Made by a program: the position numbers and the translations under genes. From Catellatospora tritici (GTDB taxonomy: Bacteria > Actinomycetota > Actinomycetes > Mycobacteriales > Micromonosporaceae), in assembly GCF_019083965.1 (NCBI RefSeq), contig NZ_JAHRCY010000010.1, forward strand, positions 124,001 to 188,000: DNA of 64,000 nt, in the 5' to 3' direction. Positions 26,012 to 33,630 of this stretch are shown here, piece after piece (the stretch's first letter is position 1; the number at the start of each line of letters is the position of its first letter). Under the pieces are notes generated by a model. It made no database searches, was not told the origin of the DNA, and saw only the letters and a list, made by a program, of their open reading frames with translations.

Positions 26012-27184
26012 TCAGGTGTCCGAGGGCCGCTGCCACAGGACGACGTGGCCGTCCTCGGGCCGCAGCGCGGCCAGGTCCGGCAGGGGTCTGCCGCCCAGCA
26101 CCGAAAGCGCCTCGATCGCCTCGGTGAAGCCGTGCGTGTCGGCGGACACCGTCGCGAACTCGCCCCAGGTGAGATCGACGGTCAGCTCGACCTCGTCGAT
26201 GTCGGCCTCGGCGTGGGCGAACCGGGACACGGTCACGCTCATCAGCTCGTCCCACGGCACCGGGAACAGCTGGCCGCCGCGCCATACCGAGACGCCCCCG
26301 TCGTCTACGGTGATCGCGTCGCGGGGTGGGGGCGGCGGCGGTGGGCTCGGGCGGCCGGTACGCAGTGGCCGGTAGTACGAGTCGACGGCAGGCTGGCCGG
26401 TGTAGTTGGGCCCGGCCCGGTCGTCGGCGCCCGCGTACGCGAACGGCAGGTCCAGTTCGCGAGGCCCGACGCAGGTGACGATGCGGCGCCGGGCGTCGTA
26501 GTCGACGTGGCTCTCGCGCAGCAGCCGCCGCAGCGTCCGGCCGAGGTCGGTGCCGTCGGTCAGCCGGATGCTCGCCAGGTCCAGGTGCACCGCCAGTGTG
26601 CCGCCCGGGGACAGCCAGGTCAGCGCCCGCGCCAGCACGCCCAGCTTGTCGCCGACGTAGTGCAGCCCGTGCGCGCAGGTGATCAGGTCGTATGCGTGGT
26701 TCGGCTGCCAGGTCGCCACCGAGGCGACGTGTAAGTCGAGGTCGGATGATGTGCGCACCGCCGGGTCGAACCAGTCGACCAGGTCGACACCTGTCAGCGT
26801 GACCTGCGGTCCGGCTGCGCCGCCGCCGTTCGCGCCGATCGGGGCGGAGCCGATCGAGACGGAGCCGTTCGGGACGGAGCCGTTCGGGGCGGAGCCGTTC
26901 GAGACGGAGCCGTTCGGGGCGGAGTCGTCCGGGGCGCGAAGGAGGGTCGCTGCCTGCGCCAGGGCACGCCCCGCGCCGCAGCACAGATCCAGCCAGGCCG
27001 CGTGACCCTGGTCGGCGATCCGGGACCGCAGCAGGTCGAGCGGCTGCAAGCCGAGGTCCTTGGCGTAGCTGTTGACGCCGTCGAGGCCGCGCTCGCGGTT
27101 CATCGCGCAGTTGGCGACCACATCGGAACGTTCCAGGGCGTCGTCGTCGAGGAGGTGGTCGGCGCTTGGTCGGGCGGCGGGCAT
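26012..27184 (-). CDS. SAM-dependent methyltransferase with repeat insert and extra C-terminal domain
   Basis: A 390-residue protein. The N-terminal half is a class I methyltransferase: motif I WLDLCCGAGRALAQAA, later TGVDLVDWF, and HAYDLITCAHGLHYVGDKL. Between motif I and the next strand lies a low-complexity insert (about residues 85-115, repeated Asn-Gly-Ser with Ala-Pro or Val) encoded by six 15-base units. After a Pro-rich hinge (SPPPPPPPRDA) comes a separate domain of about 95 residues (VSVWRGGQLFPVPWDELMSV to the end) that I do not recognise. ATG 27184 follows CAGGATCTGGCG. Substrate unknown. Confidence 0.8.
   Translation of the reverse strand: MPAARPSADHLLDDDALERSDVVANCAMNRERGLDGVNSYAKDLGLQPLDLLRSRIADQGHAAWLDLCCGAGRALAQAATLLRAPDDSAPNGSVSNGSAPNGSVPNGSVSIGSAPIGANGGGAAGPQVTLTGVDLVDWFDPAVRTSSDLDLHVASVATWQPNHAYDLITCAHGLHYVGDKLGVLARALTWLSPGGTLAVHLDLASIRLTDGTDLGRTLRRLLRESHVDYDARRRIVTCVGPRELDLPFAYAGADDRAGPNYTGQPAVDSYYRPLRTGRPSPPPPPPPRDAITVDDGGVSVWRGGQLFPVPWDELMSVTVSRFAHAEADIDEVELTVDLTWGEFATVSADTHGFTEAIEALSVLGGRPLPDLAALRPEDGHVVLWQRPSDT
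26841..26930. repeat. In-frame minisatellite, six 15-base units
   Basis: Six head-to-tail 15-base units of the form GG(G/A)(G/A)CGGAGCCGTTC occupy 26841-26930 inside the methyltransferase gene. The unit length is a multiple of three, so copy-number change would lengthen or shorten the loop without a frameshift. Confidence 0.9.
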
Positions 27185-27292
27185 CGCCAGATCCTGCCAG
27201 AGTCCGTACCGATTCCGCCGCTCTCTTCCGGTGACCGGGTGCATCAGCCTGGACGCGGGCCTTCGGCCACGGATCGCGATGGTTACCGCTGG

Positions 27293-27340
27293 CGGCTCAC
27301 ACGTGTGGGGTTGTGCGCACAACCCCACACGTGTGAGCCG
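27293..27340. terminator. 48-bp perfect palindrome
   Basis: The 24-base left half starts CGGCTCACACGTGTGG and its exact reverse complement follows with no spacer; the centre is TTGTGCGCACAA. It lies 17 bases past the stop of the degenerate kinase gene (minus strand), so termination is the simplest role. Such a perfect zero-loop arrangement could also form a cruciform or bind a dimeric protein. Confidence 0.75.
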
Positions 27341-27357
27341 GTGCTCCTCCTTGCCGC

Positions 27358-28191
27358 TCAGGCGGGGTCGTGGACGGTGAGGGCGGCGGCGAGCTGGCGG
27401 AAGGTGGGCCGGTCGGCGGGGTTGGCAGCGAGCGCGGCGGTGAGGAGCGTGGCCATCGCGGGCCAGGTGTCGGGGACGGGGCGGTGGGCGGTGCCGGTGG
27501 CGATGGACGTCCAGGTGTCACGGGCGTCGTCACCGCGTCCGTTGGTGCCACCCGGGTACGGCCGGCGGCCGGTCCAGGCGGCGTAGAGCAGGGCGCCGAA
27601 GGCGTACACCTCGGCCGGGGCAGCCAGCTCCACGTGGTGGTCCGCGCCGGTGTCCAGCAGTTCTCGGGCGGTCTCCGGGGCGGTCAGCTGGGGCGGGCCG
27701 CCCCGCCAGGGCGTCGCCGGGGCGAGGTCGGGGTGCTGGGCGTGGGCGTAGTCGAGCAGGCGGGCGGTGCCGCGAGCGGGCACCAGCACGTGCTCGGGGT
27801 GCAGCCCGGCGTGGCGCCAGCCGAGGTCGTGCAGATCGGCCAGCGCGACCGCCGCCGACCAGGTGGCCACTGCGGCGGTACGCCGCTCGGCCGGGCTGTC
27901 GCCGCCGCGTACGCCCTGCCAGCGGCGATACAGGGTCGGGGCGTCGAGCCATTGCAGCGCGATCCAGGCGCCGTGCTCGGTGTCGCCGTGCGCGCACAGG
28001 TAGCCGGGATGGCCCACCTGGGCCAGCACCCCGGCCTCCCGGGCGGGTAGGTGCCGGGTCTGGCCGACGGCGTACTTGACCGCCCATTGCCGCCCGTCGT
28101 GAAGGCGCACCCGCCAGACCCGGCTGCGCGCGGAGGCGACCAACGTCGCGGCCTGAGCCCGCTCGGGCAGCTCGATCTCCGGCGGCAGCAT
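27358..28191 (-). CDS. Protein-kinase-like protein lacking the catalytic Asp
   Basis: A 277-residue protein with the fold pattern of a Ser/Thr kinase. It has the ATP lysine Lys39 (WAVKYA), a plausible helix-C Glu52 (PAREAG), and Asp147 in place of the DFG Asp (LLDYAHA). The catalytic loop reads RHAGLHPEHVLV, so the HRD aspartate is Gly129 and the metal Asn is His134. The glycine-rich loop is also weak. It still has an APE-like TAPET region and a C-lobe end (NPADRPTFRQL). This suggests a pseudokinase. ATG 28191 follows GGGGAGGCGCCC. It lies 89 bases downstream of the CNNM transporter gene in the same direction. Confidence 0.8.
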   Translation of the reverse strand: MLPPEIELPERAQAATLVASARSRVWRVRLHDGRQWAVKYAVGQTRHLPAREAGVLAQVGHPGYLCAHGDTEHGAWIALQWLDAPTLYRRWQGVRGGDSPAERRTAAVATWSAAVALADLHDLGWRHAGLHPEHVLVPARGTARLLDYAHAQHPDLAPATPWRGGPPQLTAPETARELLDTGADHHVELAAPAEVYAFGALLYAAWTGRRPYPGGTNGRGDDARDTWTSIATGTAHRPVPDTWPAMATLLTAALAANPADRPTFRQLAAALTVHDPA

Positions 28192-28280
28192 GGGCGCCTC
28201 CCCTGTGGGTATGGCAGCCAGTATCGCGTTAAGTGCGATTTGTCTGGTTCTGCCGCGCCCAGCCGCCAGCCGCGTGCCGG

Positions 28281-29591
28281 TCAGCCCGCGCGGGGGCGGG
28301 GCGGGCAGAGGGCGTCGCCGCTGGGGCCGCCGCAGGGGCGCAGCCGTACGCCGGTGATGGCGTGATGATCCACGCCGGTGACCTCGGCGGTCCAGCCGTC
28401 CAGGTGCACGATCTCGCCGGGGCGGGTCGGCAGGTGCCCCAGCATCGCGATGACCAGCCCGGCCACGGTGATGTAGTCGCCGTGCGGGCGCTCCTGCAGG
28501 TCGACGCCGATGTCGGGCAGGTCGTGCACCGGAAACGTGCCGGGCAGTTGCAGCGAGCCGTCGTCGCTCTGCTGGACGGCGGCCACGTCGCGGTCGGTCT
28601 CGTCGTACAGTTCGCCGACGACCTCCTCCAGCAGGTCCTCCAGCGTGACGATCCCGCCGACCGAGCCGTGCTCGTCCACGACCAGGGCGAACTGCTGGTG
28701 CTCGGTGCGAAAGCGGCGCAGCGCGTCGGCGGCGTGCAGCGAGTCCGGCAGCAGCAGCGCGGGCCGGGCCACGGCGGCGACCGGCCCGCTGTCGGGGCCG
28801 ATGAGATCGCGCAGGTGCACCACGCCGACGGTGTCGTCGAGGTCGCGCCGGACCACCGGCGCACGGGAGTAGCCGGAGTCGGCGAGCTCCTTGCGGGCGG
28901 TGTCGACCGCGCAGGCGGCGTCGAGGGTGAACACGGCCCGGCGGGGGATCAGCACCTCGCGCAGGATCCGCTCGGTGATCTCGACGGCGCCGCTGATGAT
29001 GAGCCGCTGCTCGGCGGTGAAGCCGCGGTGGCTGCTGACCAGGTCGCGGACCTCGGCCGGGGTGATCTCGTCGCGATGCGCCTTCGGGTCGCCGCCCAGG
29101 ACGCGTACGCACAGGTCGGTGGCGACACTGAGCACCCACACGAACGGACGCGACACCCGCGCCAGCAGGTCCAGTGGGCGGGCGGCCAGCCTGGCCCACG
29201 TCTCGGCGTGCTGCATGGCGATGCGCTTGGGTGCGAGTTCCCCCAGCACCAGGGTCAGGAAGGTCAGCATCAGGGTCACCGCGATCACGGCGACCGGCCG
29301 GGCGGCCGCGCCGAGGAAGGCCAGGGACGGTGTGAGCACGTCGGCCAGCGCGACCGCGGCGGTGGCCGAGGCCAGGAACCCGGCCAGGGTGATCCCGATC
29401 TGGATCGTGGCCAGGAAGCGGTTCGGGTCGCGGGCCAGGCGGGCGGCGACCGGCCCGGCGCCGCTCTCGCGGTCCAGGCGGCGCAACTGCCCCTCGCGCA
29501 GCGACACGAGTGCCATCTCGCTGCCGGAGAACAGGGCGTTCAACGTGATCAGCACCATGACCAGCGCGATCTGTGGCCAGTGGGAACTCAT
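28281..29591 (-). CDS. CNNM/CorC (hemolysin-like) transport protein
   Basis: A 436-residue membrane protein. A CNNM transmembrane domain (about residues 1-195, LITLNALFSGSEMALVSL ... LGELAPKRIAMQ) is followed by a CBS pair (about 205-340, LIPRRAVFTLDA and VVDEHGSVGGIVTLEDLLEE) and a CorC/HlyC C-terminal domain (about 355-430). The family moves or regulates Mg2+ and related divalent ions. The length and order are standard. Actinobacteria often have two such genes in tandem; only one is seen here. Confidence 0.92.
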   Translation of the reverse strand: MSSHWPQIALVMVLITLNALFSGSEMALVSLREGQLRRLDRESGAGPVAARLARDPNRFLATIQIGITLAGFLASATAAVALADVLTPSLAFLGAAARPVAVIAVTLMLTFLTLVLGELAPKRIAMQHAETWARLAARPLDLLARVSRPFVWVLSVATDLCVRVLGGDPKAHRDEITPAEVRDLVSSHRGFTAEQRLIISGAVEITERILREVLIPRRAVFTLDAACAVDTARKELADSGYSRAPVVRRDLDDTVGVVHLRDLIGPDSGPVAAVARPALLLPDSLHAADALRRFRTEHQQFALVVDEHGSVGGIVTLEDLLEEVVGELYDETDRDVAAVQQSDDGSLQLPGTFPVHDLPDIGVDLQERPHGDYITVAGLVIAMLGHLPTRPGEIVHLDGWTAEVTGVDHHAITGVRLRPCGGPSGDALCPPRPRAG

Positions 29592-29717
29592 CGCGGCTCA
29601 CCCCGAGGTGCGGGGTACGTGAAAGCCGGGCTCAGGCCCGGCCTGGTACTACACCCGTCCACCCGATCAACGTTAGCAGCAGCTTCGCGCTCGGGTGGAC
29701 GGTCTGTGATGGTGCGA

Positions 29718-29981
29718 CTACCGCCCGCCCCGGGGCTGGTTGCCCTTCTTCAGCCGCATGATGTTGGCCTGCCCTGCGGAGATCTGGGTCCGGCTGGCCT
29801 TCGTACGGGCGGCCATGGAGCGTTCACGCGAACGCTGCTGAGCCTGCTCGCCCGCCCAGCCGTGCTGGTCCTGCGGCCCATGGTCGTGGTCGGCGTGCGC
29901 GGCCTGCTCGTCGGTCTCGGTCTCGGCGTCATGCGGCGGCCACGGCCGCGCGTGCCGCTGGGACTGGTTGTTCTTGGCCAT
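29718..29981 (-). CDS. Small hydrophilic protein of unknown function
   Basis: An 87-residue protein rich in His, Gln, Asp and Arg (MAKNNQSQRHARPWPPHD, then HADHDHGPQDQHGWAGE, then a basic C-terminal SRTQISAGQANIMRLKKGNQ). No membrane segment or known motif is visible. An excellent ribosome site GGAGGAGGAACG precedes ATG 29981, which supports it as a real gene. The His/Asp-rich centre may bind metal (inference only). Its neighbours in both directions have unrelated roles. Confidence 0.7.
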   Translation of the reverse strand: MAKNNQSQRHARPWPPHDAETETDEQAAHADHDHGPQDQHGWAGEQAQQRSRERSMAARTKASRTQISAGQANIMRLKKGNQPRGGR

Positions 29982-30065
29982 CGTTCCTCCTCCGGCGATC
30001 ACCTTCACGCTAGAGGCGGCGGTGCCCGCCCGGGTCCGAACGCCGAGATACCCCTCTTCGGGGGA

Positions 30066-30719
30066 TCACCCGGCCGGGGCGAGCAGGTCGGGCAGCTCGG
30101 TCAGGCGGTCGACCACGGTGGCCAGGCGCGCCGTGTCGGGGTGCGCCGAGGCGAGGTAGCCCCACGGGCCCCGCCGGATCAGCACCGGCTTCATCCCGGC
30201 GCGGCTGGCGGGGCGCACGTCGTTGTCGACCCGGTCGCCGACGTACGCGATCTGCTCCGGCGCGGCCCGCGCCACCTCGGCGACCTTGGCGAAGAAGTCC
30301 GGGTGCGGTTTCTCCAGCCCCCACTCGGCGGAGGTGTGGATCGCGTCGGCGGCCAGCTCCATCCGCTCCAGCGCCGCCTTCGCCTGCGGCGGCTGGTTGC
30401 CCGCGACGATCACGGCCAGGCCGCGGCGGCGCAGCTCGGCGAAGGCGGGCTTGACGTCGGGGTACAGGTCGACCTCGTCGAAGTTCTCGCGCAGGCTGTC
30501 GGCCTCCTCGACGGCCCAGGCGGCCATCTCGGCGTCGAGGTCGAGTCCGGGGCGGACCAGCGCGAACGCCTCGCTGAACGGCCGGTCCGTGGCGGCCATC
30601 GCGCCGATCAGGCCGAGCAGCGCGAACCGGGGCACGCCCAGGCGGTCGGCCCAGCGGCTCCAGATGCGGGTCTCGTCGATGAGCGTCTCGCCGACGTCGA
30701 ACACGACTGCCTTGATCAC
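30066..30719 (-). CDS. HAD superfamily hydrolase, last gene of alr-ddl operon
   Basis: A 217-residue haloacid-dehalogenase-type phosphatase. Motif I is VVFDVGETL (the second Asp is replaced by Glu, as VFDVGETL is common in this branch), motif III region GLEKPHPDFF, and motif IV YVGDRVDNDV. The cap is helical (subfamily I). GTG 30719 overlaps the ddl stop as GTGA, so translation is coupled to ddl. A sugar-phosphate or nucleotide substrate is usual for this group. Whether it acts on a cell-wall precursor is unknown. Confidence 0.88.
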   Translation of the reverse strand: MIKAVVFDVGETLIDETRIWSRWADRLGVPRFALLGLIGAMAATDRPFSEAFALVRPGLDLDAEMAAWAVEEADSLRENFDEVDLYPDVKPAFAELRRRGLAVIVAGNQPPQAKAALERMELAADAIHTSAEWGLEKPHPDFFAKVAEVARAAPEQIAYVGDRVDNDVRPASRAGMKPVLIRRGPWGYLASAHPDTARLATVVDRLTELPDLLAPAG

Positions 30720-31738
30720 CTCGCCAGGATAGTCGGCGCGGACAGCGCGGGCGCGGTACGGGCGGTGGCGATCATCACGTCCAGCAGCTTGGTCAGCGGC
30801 AGTCCCGCCGCCTGCCACATGCGCGGGTACTGCGACGCCGCCGTGAAGCCCGGGAACGTGTTGACCTCGTTGACGATCGGCTCGCCGCCCAGCGGGTCGG
30901 TGGCCGCGTCGGGCACGAAGAAGTCGACCCGCAGCAGCCCCCGGCACTCCAGCGCGGCGAAGACCTGCAGTGCCCGCCGCTGCAGCAGCGCCGTGACCGC
31001 CGGGTCGAGCCGCGCCGGGATGTCGAACACCACCTGCCCGGCGGTGTACTTGGCGTCGTAGTCGAAGAAACCGTGCCCGTCGGCGACCCGGATCTCCAGC
31101 GGCGGCCCGGCCTGCACCGTCCCGTCCGGGTGCTGCAGCACCGCGACGTCGATCTCGCGACCCGGGCAGGCCCGCTCCACCAGCACTTTCGTGTCGCTGC
31201 GGCGGGCCGTGGCCAGCGCTTCGGGCAGCTGTTCCCAGGTGTCCACCCGGGTCACGCCGAGGCTCGACCCGGCGCGGGCGGGCTTGACGAACACCGGCAG
31301 CCCCAGCGCCACCCGGTCGATCGGGTCCACGTCGTCGACGCCCGGCCGCAGCACCAGCCCCTCGGCGACCCGCAGCCCGTCGGCGGCCAGCAGCTTCTTG
31401 GTGAACTCCTTGTCCATCCCGGCCGCGCTGGCGAACACCCCGTTGCCGACGTACGGCACCCCGACCAGCTCCAGCAGCGACTGGATCGTCCCGTCCTCGC
31501 CGTACGGCCCGTGCAGCGCCGGGAACGCCACGTCCACGCCGCGCAGGGCCCGCATCGCGTCGCCGAGCCCGCCGCGCACTCCGTCGACGTGCCACCAGCC
31601 GTCGCGGTCGATGCGCAGCTCCGTCACGTCGTACGCGACGCGGTCCAGGTGGGCCAGGATCGCGGCCGCCGACTTGCACGACACGTCGTGCTCGCCGCTG
31701 CGGCCGCCGTAGATGACGGCCAGCCGGATGGTGCTCAT
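30716..31738 (-). CDS. ddl: D-alanine--D-alanine ligase
   Basis: An ATP-grasp ligase of 340 residues that joins two D-alanines for the peptidoglycan stem. Motifs: IYGGRSGEHDVSCKSA at the N-terminus, PALHGPYGEDGTIQ, FVKPARAGSSLGV, the omega-loop DYDAKYTAG, and VNEVNTFPGFTAASQYPRMW. The AKY form of the omega-loop is that of D-Ala-D-Ala ligases; D-Ala-D-Lac (VanA) and D-Ala-D-Ser enzymes differ there. It starts two bases after the alr stop (TGA AC ATG) and overlaps the HAD gene. With the neighbouring two-component genes it looks like a regulated, possibly second, ddl copy. Confidence 0.94.
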   Translation of the reverse strand: MSTIRLAVIYGGRSGEHDVSCKSAAAILAHLDRVAYDVTELRIDRDGWWHVDGVRGGLGDAMRALRGVDVAFPALHGPYGEDGTIQSLLELVGVPYVGNGVFASAAGMDKEFTKKLLAADGLRVAEGLVLRPGVDDVDPIDRVALGLPVFVKPARAGSSLGVTRVDTWEQLPEALATARRSDTKVLVERACPGREIDVAVLQHPDGTVQAGPPLEIRVADGHGFFDYDAKYTAGQVVFDIPARLDPAVTALLQRRALQVFAALECRGLLRVDFFVPDAATDPLGGEPIVNEVNTFPGFTAASQYPRMWQAAGLPLTKLLDVMIATARTAPALSAPTILAR

Positions 31739-31740
31739 GT

Positions 31741-32886
31741 TCAGTGCCTCCCCGTTAGTTGTCGTGTGCGGTCGTGGCTGCGGTGGTGGCGCGCGATCCG
31801 GGCGCCGAGGCCGGTGAGGATCTCGTGCGGGTTGGTGCCCGCCCAGCCCGCCCAGTCGGCGACGGTGGGCTCGCCCAGCTCGCCGGGGCCGAACACGGTC
31901 ACCGGGTCGCCCGCGGCCACCGGCAGGTCCCCGGCGTCGACCACGCACTGGTCCATGCAGATCCGCCCGACGATCCGGCACCGGCGGCCGCCGAGCAGCA
32001 CCTCGGCCCGGCCCGCGGTCACCCGGGGCAGGCCGTCGCCGAACCCCAGCGGCAGCAGCGCCAACGTGGTGGGCCGGGACGTCTTGTACGCGTGGTGGTA
32101 GGAGACCCCGGTCCCGGCCGGTACCCGACGGACGGTCGCGACCTCGGTCGTCAGCGTCAGGGCCGGGCGCAGGCCGTGCTCGCGGCCGGGGACGGGCTCC
32201 ACGCCGTACAGGGCCAGGCCGGTGCGGACCAGGTCGTAGTGGGTGCTGGGGGAGCTGAACACGGCGGCGGAGTTGGCCAGGTGCCGCAGCGGCGGGCGCA
32301 GCCCGGCGGCCATCGCGCGGATCAGCGCCGAGGCGAACGCATCCTGCTGGGCGGTGGTGCCAGGGCTGCCGGGGCGGTCGGCCTCGTACAGGTGGGACCA
32401 GATGCCGTGCACCCTGACCAGACCGGCCCGCTCCAGCGTCGCCGCGCGGGTGACCAGCTGCGGCCACTCGGCGGGATCGGCGCCGTTGCGAGCCATCCCC
32501 GTGTCGATCTTCAGGTGCACCTGGGCGGGACGGCCGACGTGGTGGGCGGCGGTCGCGACCGCGTCGAGGTGCGGCACCGACGGGACCGACACGTCCACGT
32601 CGGCGGCGATGAGCTCGGCGAAGTCGGTCCGCGGCGAGTGCAGCCAGCTCAGCACCGGCGCCCGTACCCCCGCCGCGCGCAGCGCCAGCGCCTCGCCCGC
32701 GGTCGCCACCCCGAGCCAGGTCGCGCCCGCGGCCAGGGCTGCCCGCGCCACTGGCAGCATGCCGTGCCCGAACGCGTCGGCCTTCACCACGGCCATCACC
32801 GCGGCCGAGGTGTGCGCCGCGATCACACCGACGTTGTGCGCCACCGCGGTGAGGTCCACCTCCGCCTGGGCCAGATCGTGAGTCAC
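31741..32886 (-). CDS. alr: Alanine racemase
   Basis: A fold type III PLP racemase of 381 residues making D-alanine. The PLP lysine is Lys35 in VVKADAFGHG. The second catalytic base Tyr lies in GTGVSYHHAYKTS, and RICMDQCVVD is the standard MDQ motif. The DGLPR phrase is also typical. There is no membrane domain, so it is not a VanT-type serine racemase fusion. The GTG at 32886 has only a weak ribosome site. First gene of alr-ddl-HAD, diverging from the response regulator across an 87-base gap. Confidence 0.93.
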   Translation of the reverse strand: MTHDLAQAEVDLTAVAHNVGVIAAHTSAAVMAVVKADAFGHGMLPVARAALAAGATWLGVATAGEALALRAAGVRAPVLSWLHSPRTDFAELIAADVDVSVPSVPHLDAVATAAHHVGRPAQVHLKIDTGMARNGADPAEWPQLVTRAATLERAGLVRVHGIWSHLYEADRPGSPGTTAQQDAFASALIRAMAAGLRPPLRHLANSAAVFSSPSTHYDLVRTGLALYGVEPVPGREHGLRPALTLTTEVATVRRVPAGTGVSYHHAYKTSRPTTLALLPLGFGDGLPRVTAGRAEVLLGGRRCRIVGRICMDQCVVDAGDLPVAAGDPVTVFGPGELGEPTVADWAGWAGTNPHEILTGLGARIARHHRSHDRTRQLTGRH

Positions 32887-32973
32887 GCCGGGAAGTCCAC
32901 CGCAGCGGCTGTGAGGGCATCGAGAGCGAATTCACTAACGCCCTGCTAACACCGCATGGGCATACTTGCTCGC
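32887..32973. promoter_or_regulatory. Divergent alr / response-regulator promoter region with CTAAC direct repeat
   Basis: The short gap holds two CTAAC words at 32935-32939 and 32946-32950, 11 bases apart, or about one helix turn. Tandem repeats with this spacing are typical binding sites of OmpR/PhoB-family regulators, so the adjacent regulator may bind here and control both directions. A CATACT-like minus-10 lies about 12 bases before the GTG at 32974, which would give a nearly leaderless transcript. Confidence 0.5.
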
Positions 32974-33630
32974 GTGCGAGTGCTGGTGGTGGAGGACGAG
33001 GAGCTGATGGCCGAGGCCGTGGCCGAGGGGCTGCGGCAGGAGGCCTTCGCGGTCGACGTCGCCCACGACGGCGCCGCCGCGCTGGAGAAGCTGGCCGTCA
33101 ACGACTACGACGTGATGGTCCTGGACCGCGACCTCCCGCTGGTGCACGGCGACGAGGTCTGCCGCCAGGCGGTCGCCTCCGGCTCGGGGGTACGGGTGCT
33201 GATGCTCACCGTCTCGGTCACCGTCGCCGACCGGGTCGCCGGACTGTCCCTGGGCGCCGACGACTACCTGCCCAAGCCGTTCGCCTTCGCCGAGCTGGTG
33301 GCCCGGGTGCGGGCGCTGGGCCGCCGGGCCCGCCCGGCCGTGCCGCCGGTGCTGGAGCGTGCCGGGCTGCGCCTGGACCCGCACCACCGCGAGACCTACC
33401 GCGACGGCCGCTACGTCAACCTGTCCCGCAAGGAGTTCGCGGTGCTGGAGGAGCTGCTGCGGGCCGAGGGCGCCGTGGTCTCCGCCGAGACGCTGCTGGA
33501 GAAGGTCTGGGACGAGAACATGGACCCGTTCACCACCATCGTCCGGGTCACCATCAGCGGGCTGCGCCGCAAGCTCGGCGACCCGCAGCTGATCGAGACG
33601 GTCACCGCCGTCGGATACCGCGTCAAGTGA
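32974..33630 (+). CDS. OmpR-family response regulator
   Basis: A 218-residue regulator with an N-terminal receiver (RVLVVEDEELMAEAV, phospho-acceptor Asp in VMVLDRDLPLVHG, switch Thr in MLTVSV, Lys in LPKPFAF) and a C-terminal winged helix (YVNLSRKEFAVLEELL ... TIVRVTISGLRRKLGDP, VGYRVK). The style resembles CutR/VanR-type actinobacterial regulators. GTG 32974 gives the normal start; ATG 32956 would add six odd residues. The stop overlaps the kinase start as GTGA. It diverges from alr-ddl-HAD and is the likely regulator of that operon. Confidence 0.93.
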   Translation: MRVLVVEDEELMAEAVAEGLRQEAFAVDVAHDGAAALEKLAVNDYDVMVLDRDLPLVHGDEVCRQAVASGSGVRVLMLTVSVTVADRVAGLSLGADDYLPKPFAFAELVARVRALGRRARPAVPPVLERAGLRLDPHHRETYRDGRYVNLSRKEFAVLEELLRAEGAVVSAETLLEKVWDENMDPFTTIVRVTISGLRRKLGDPQLIETVTAVGYRVK

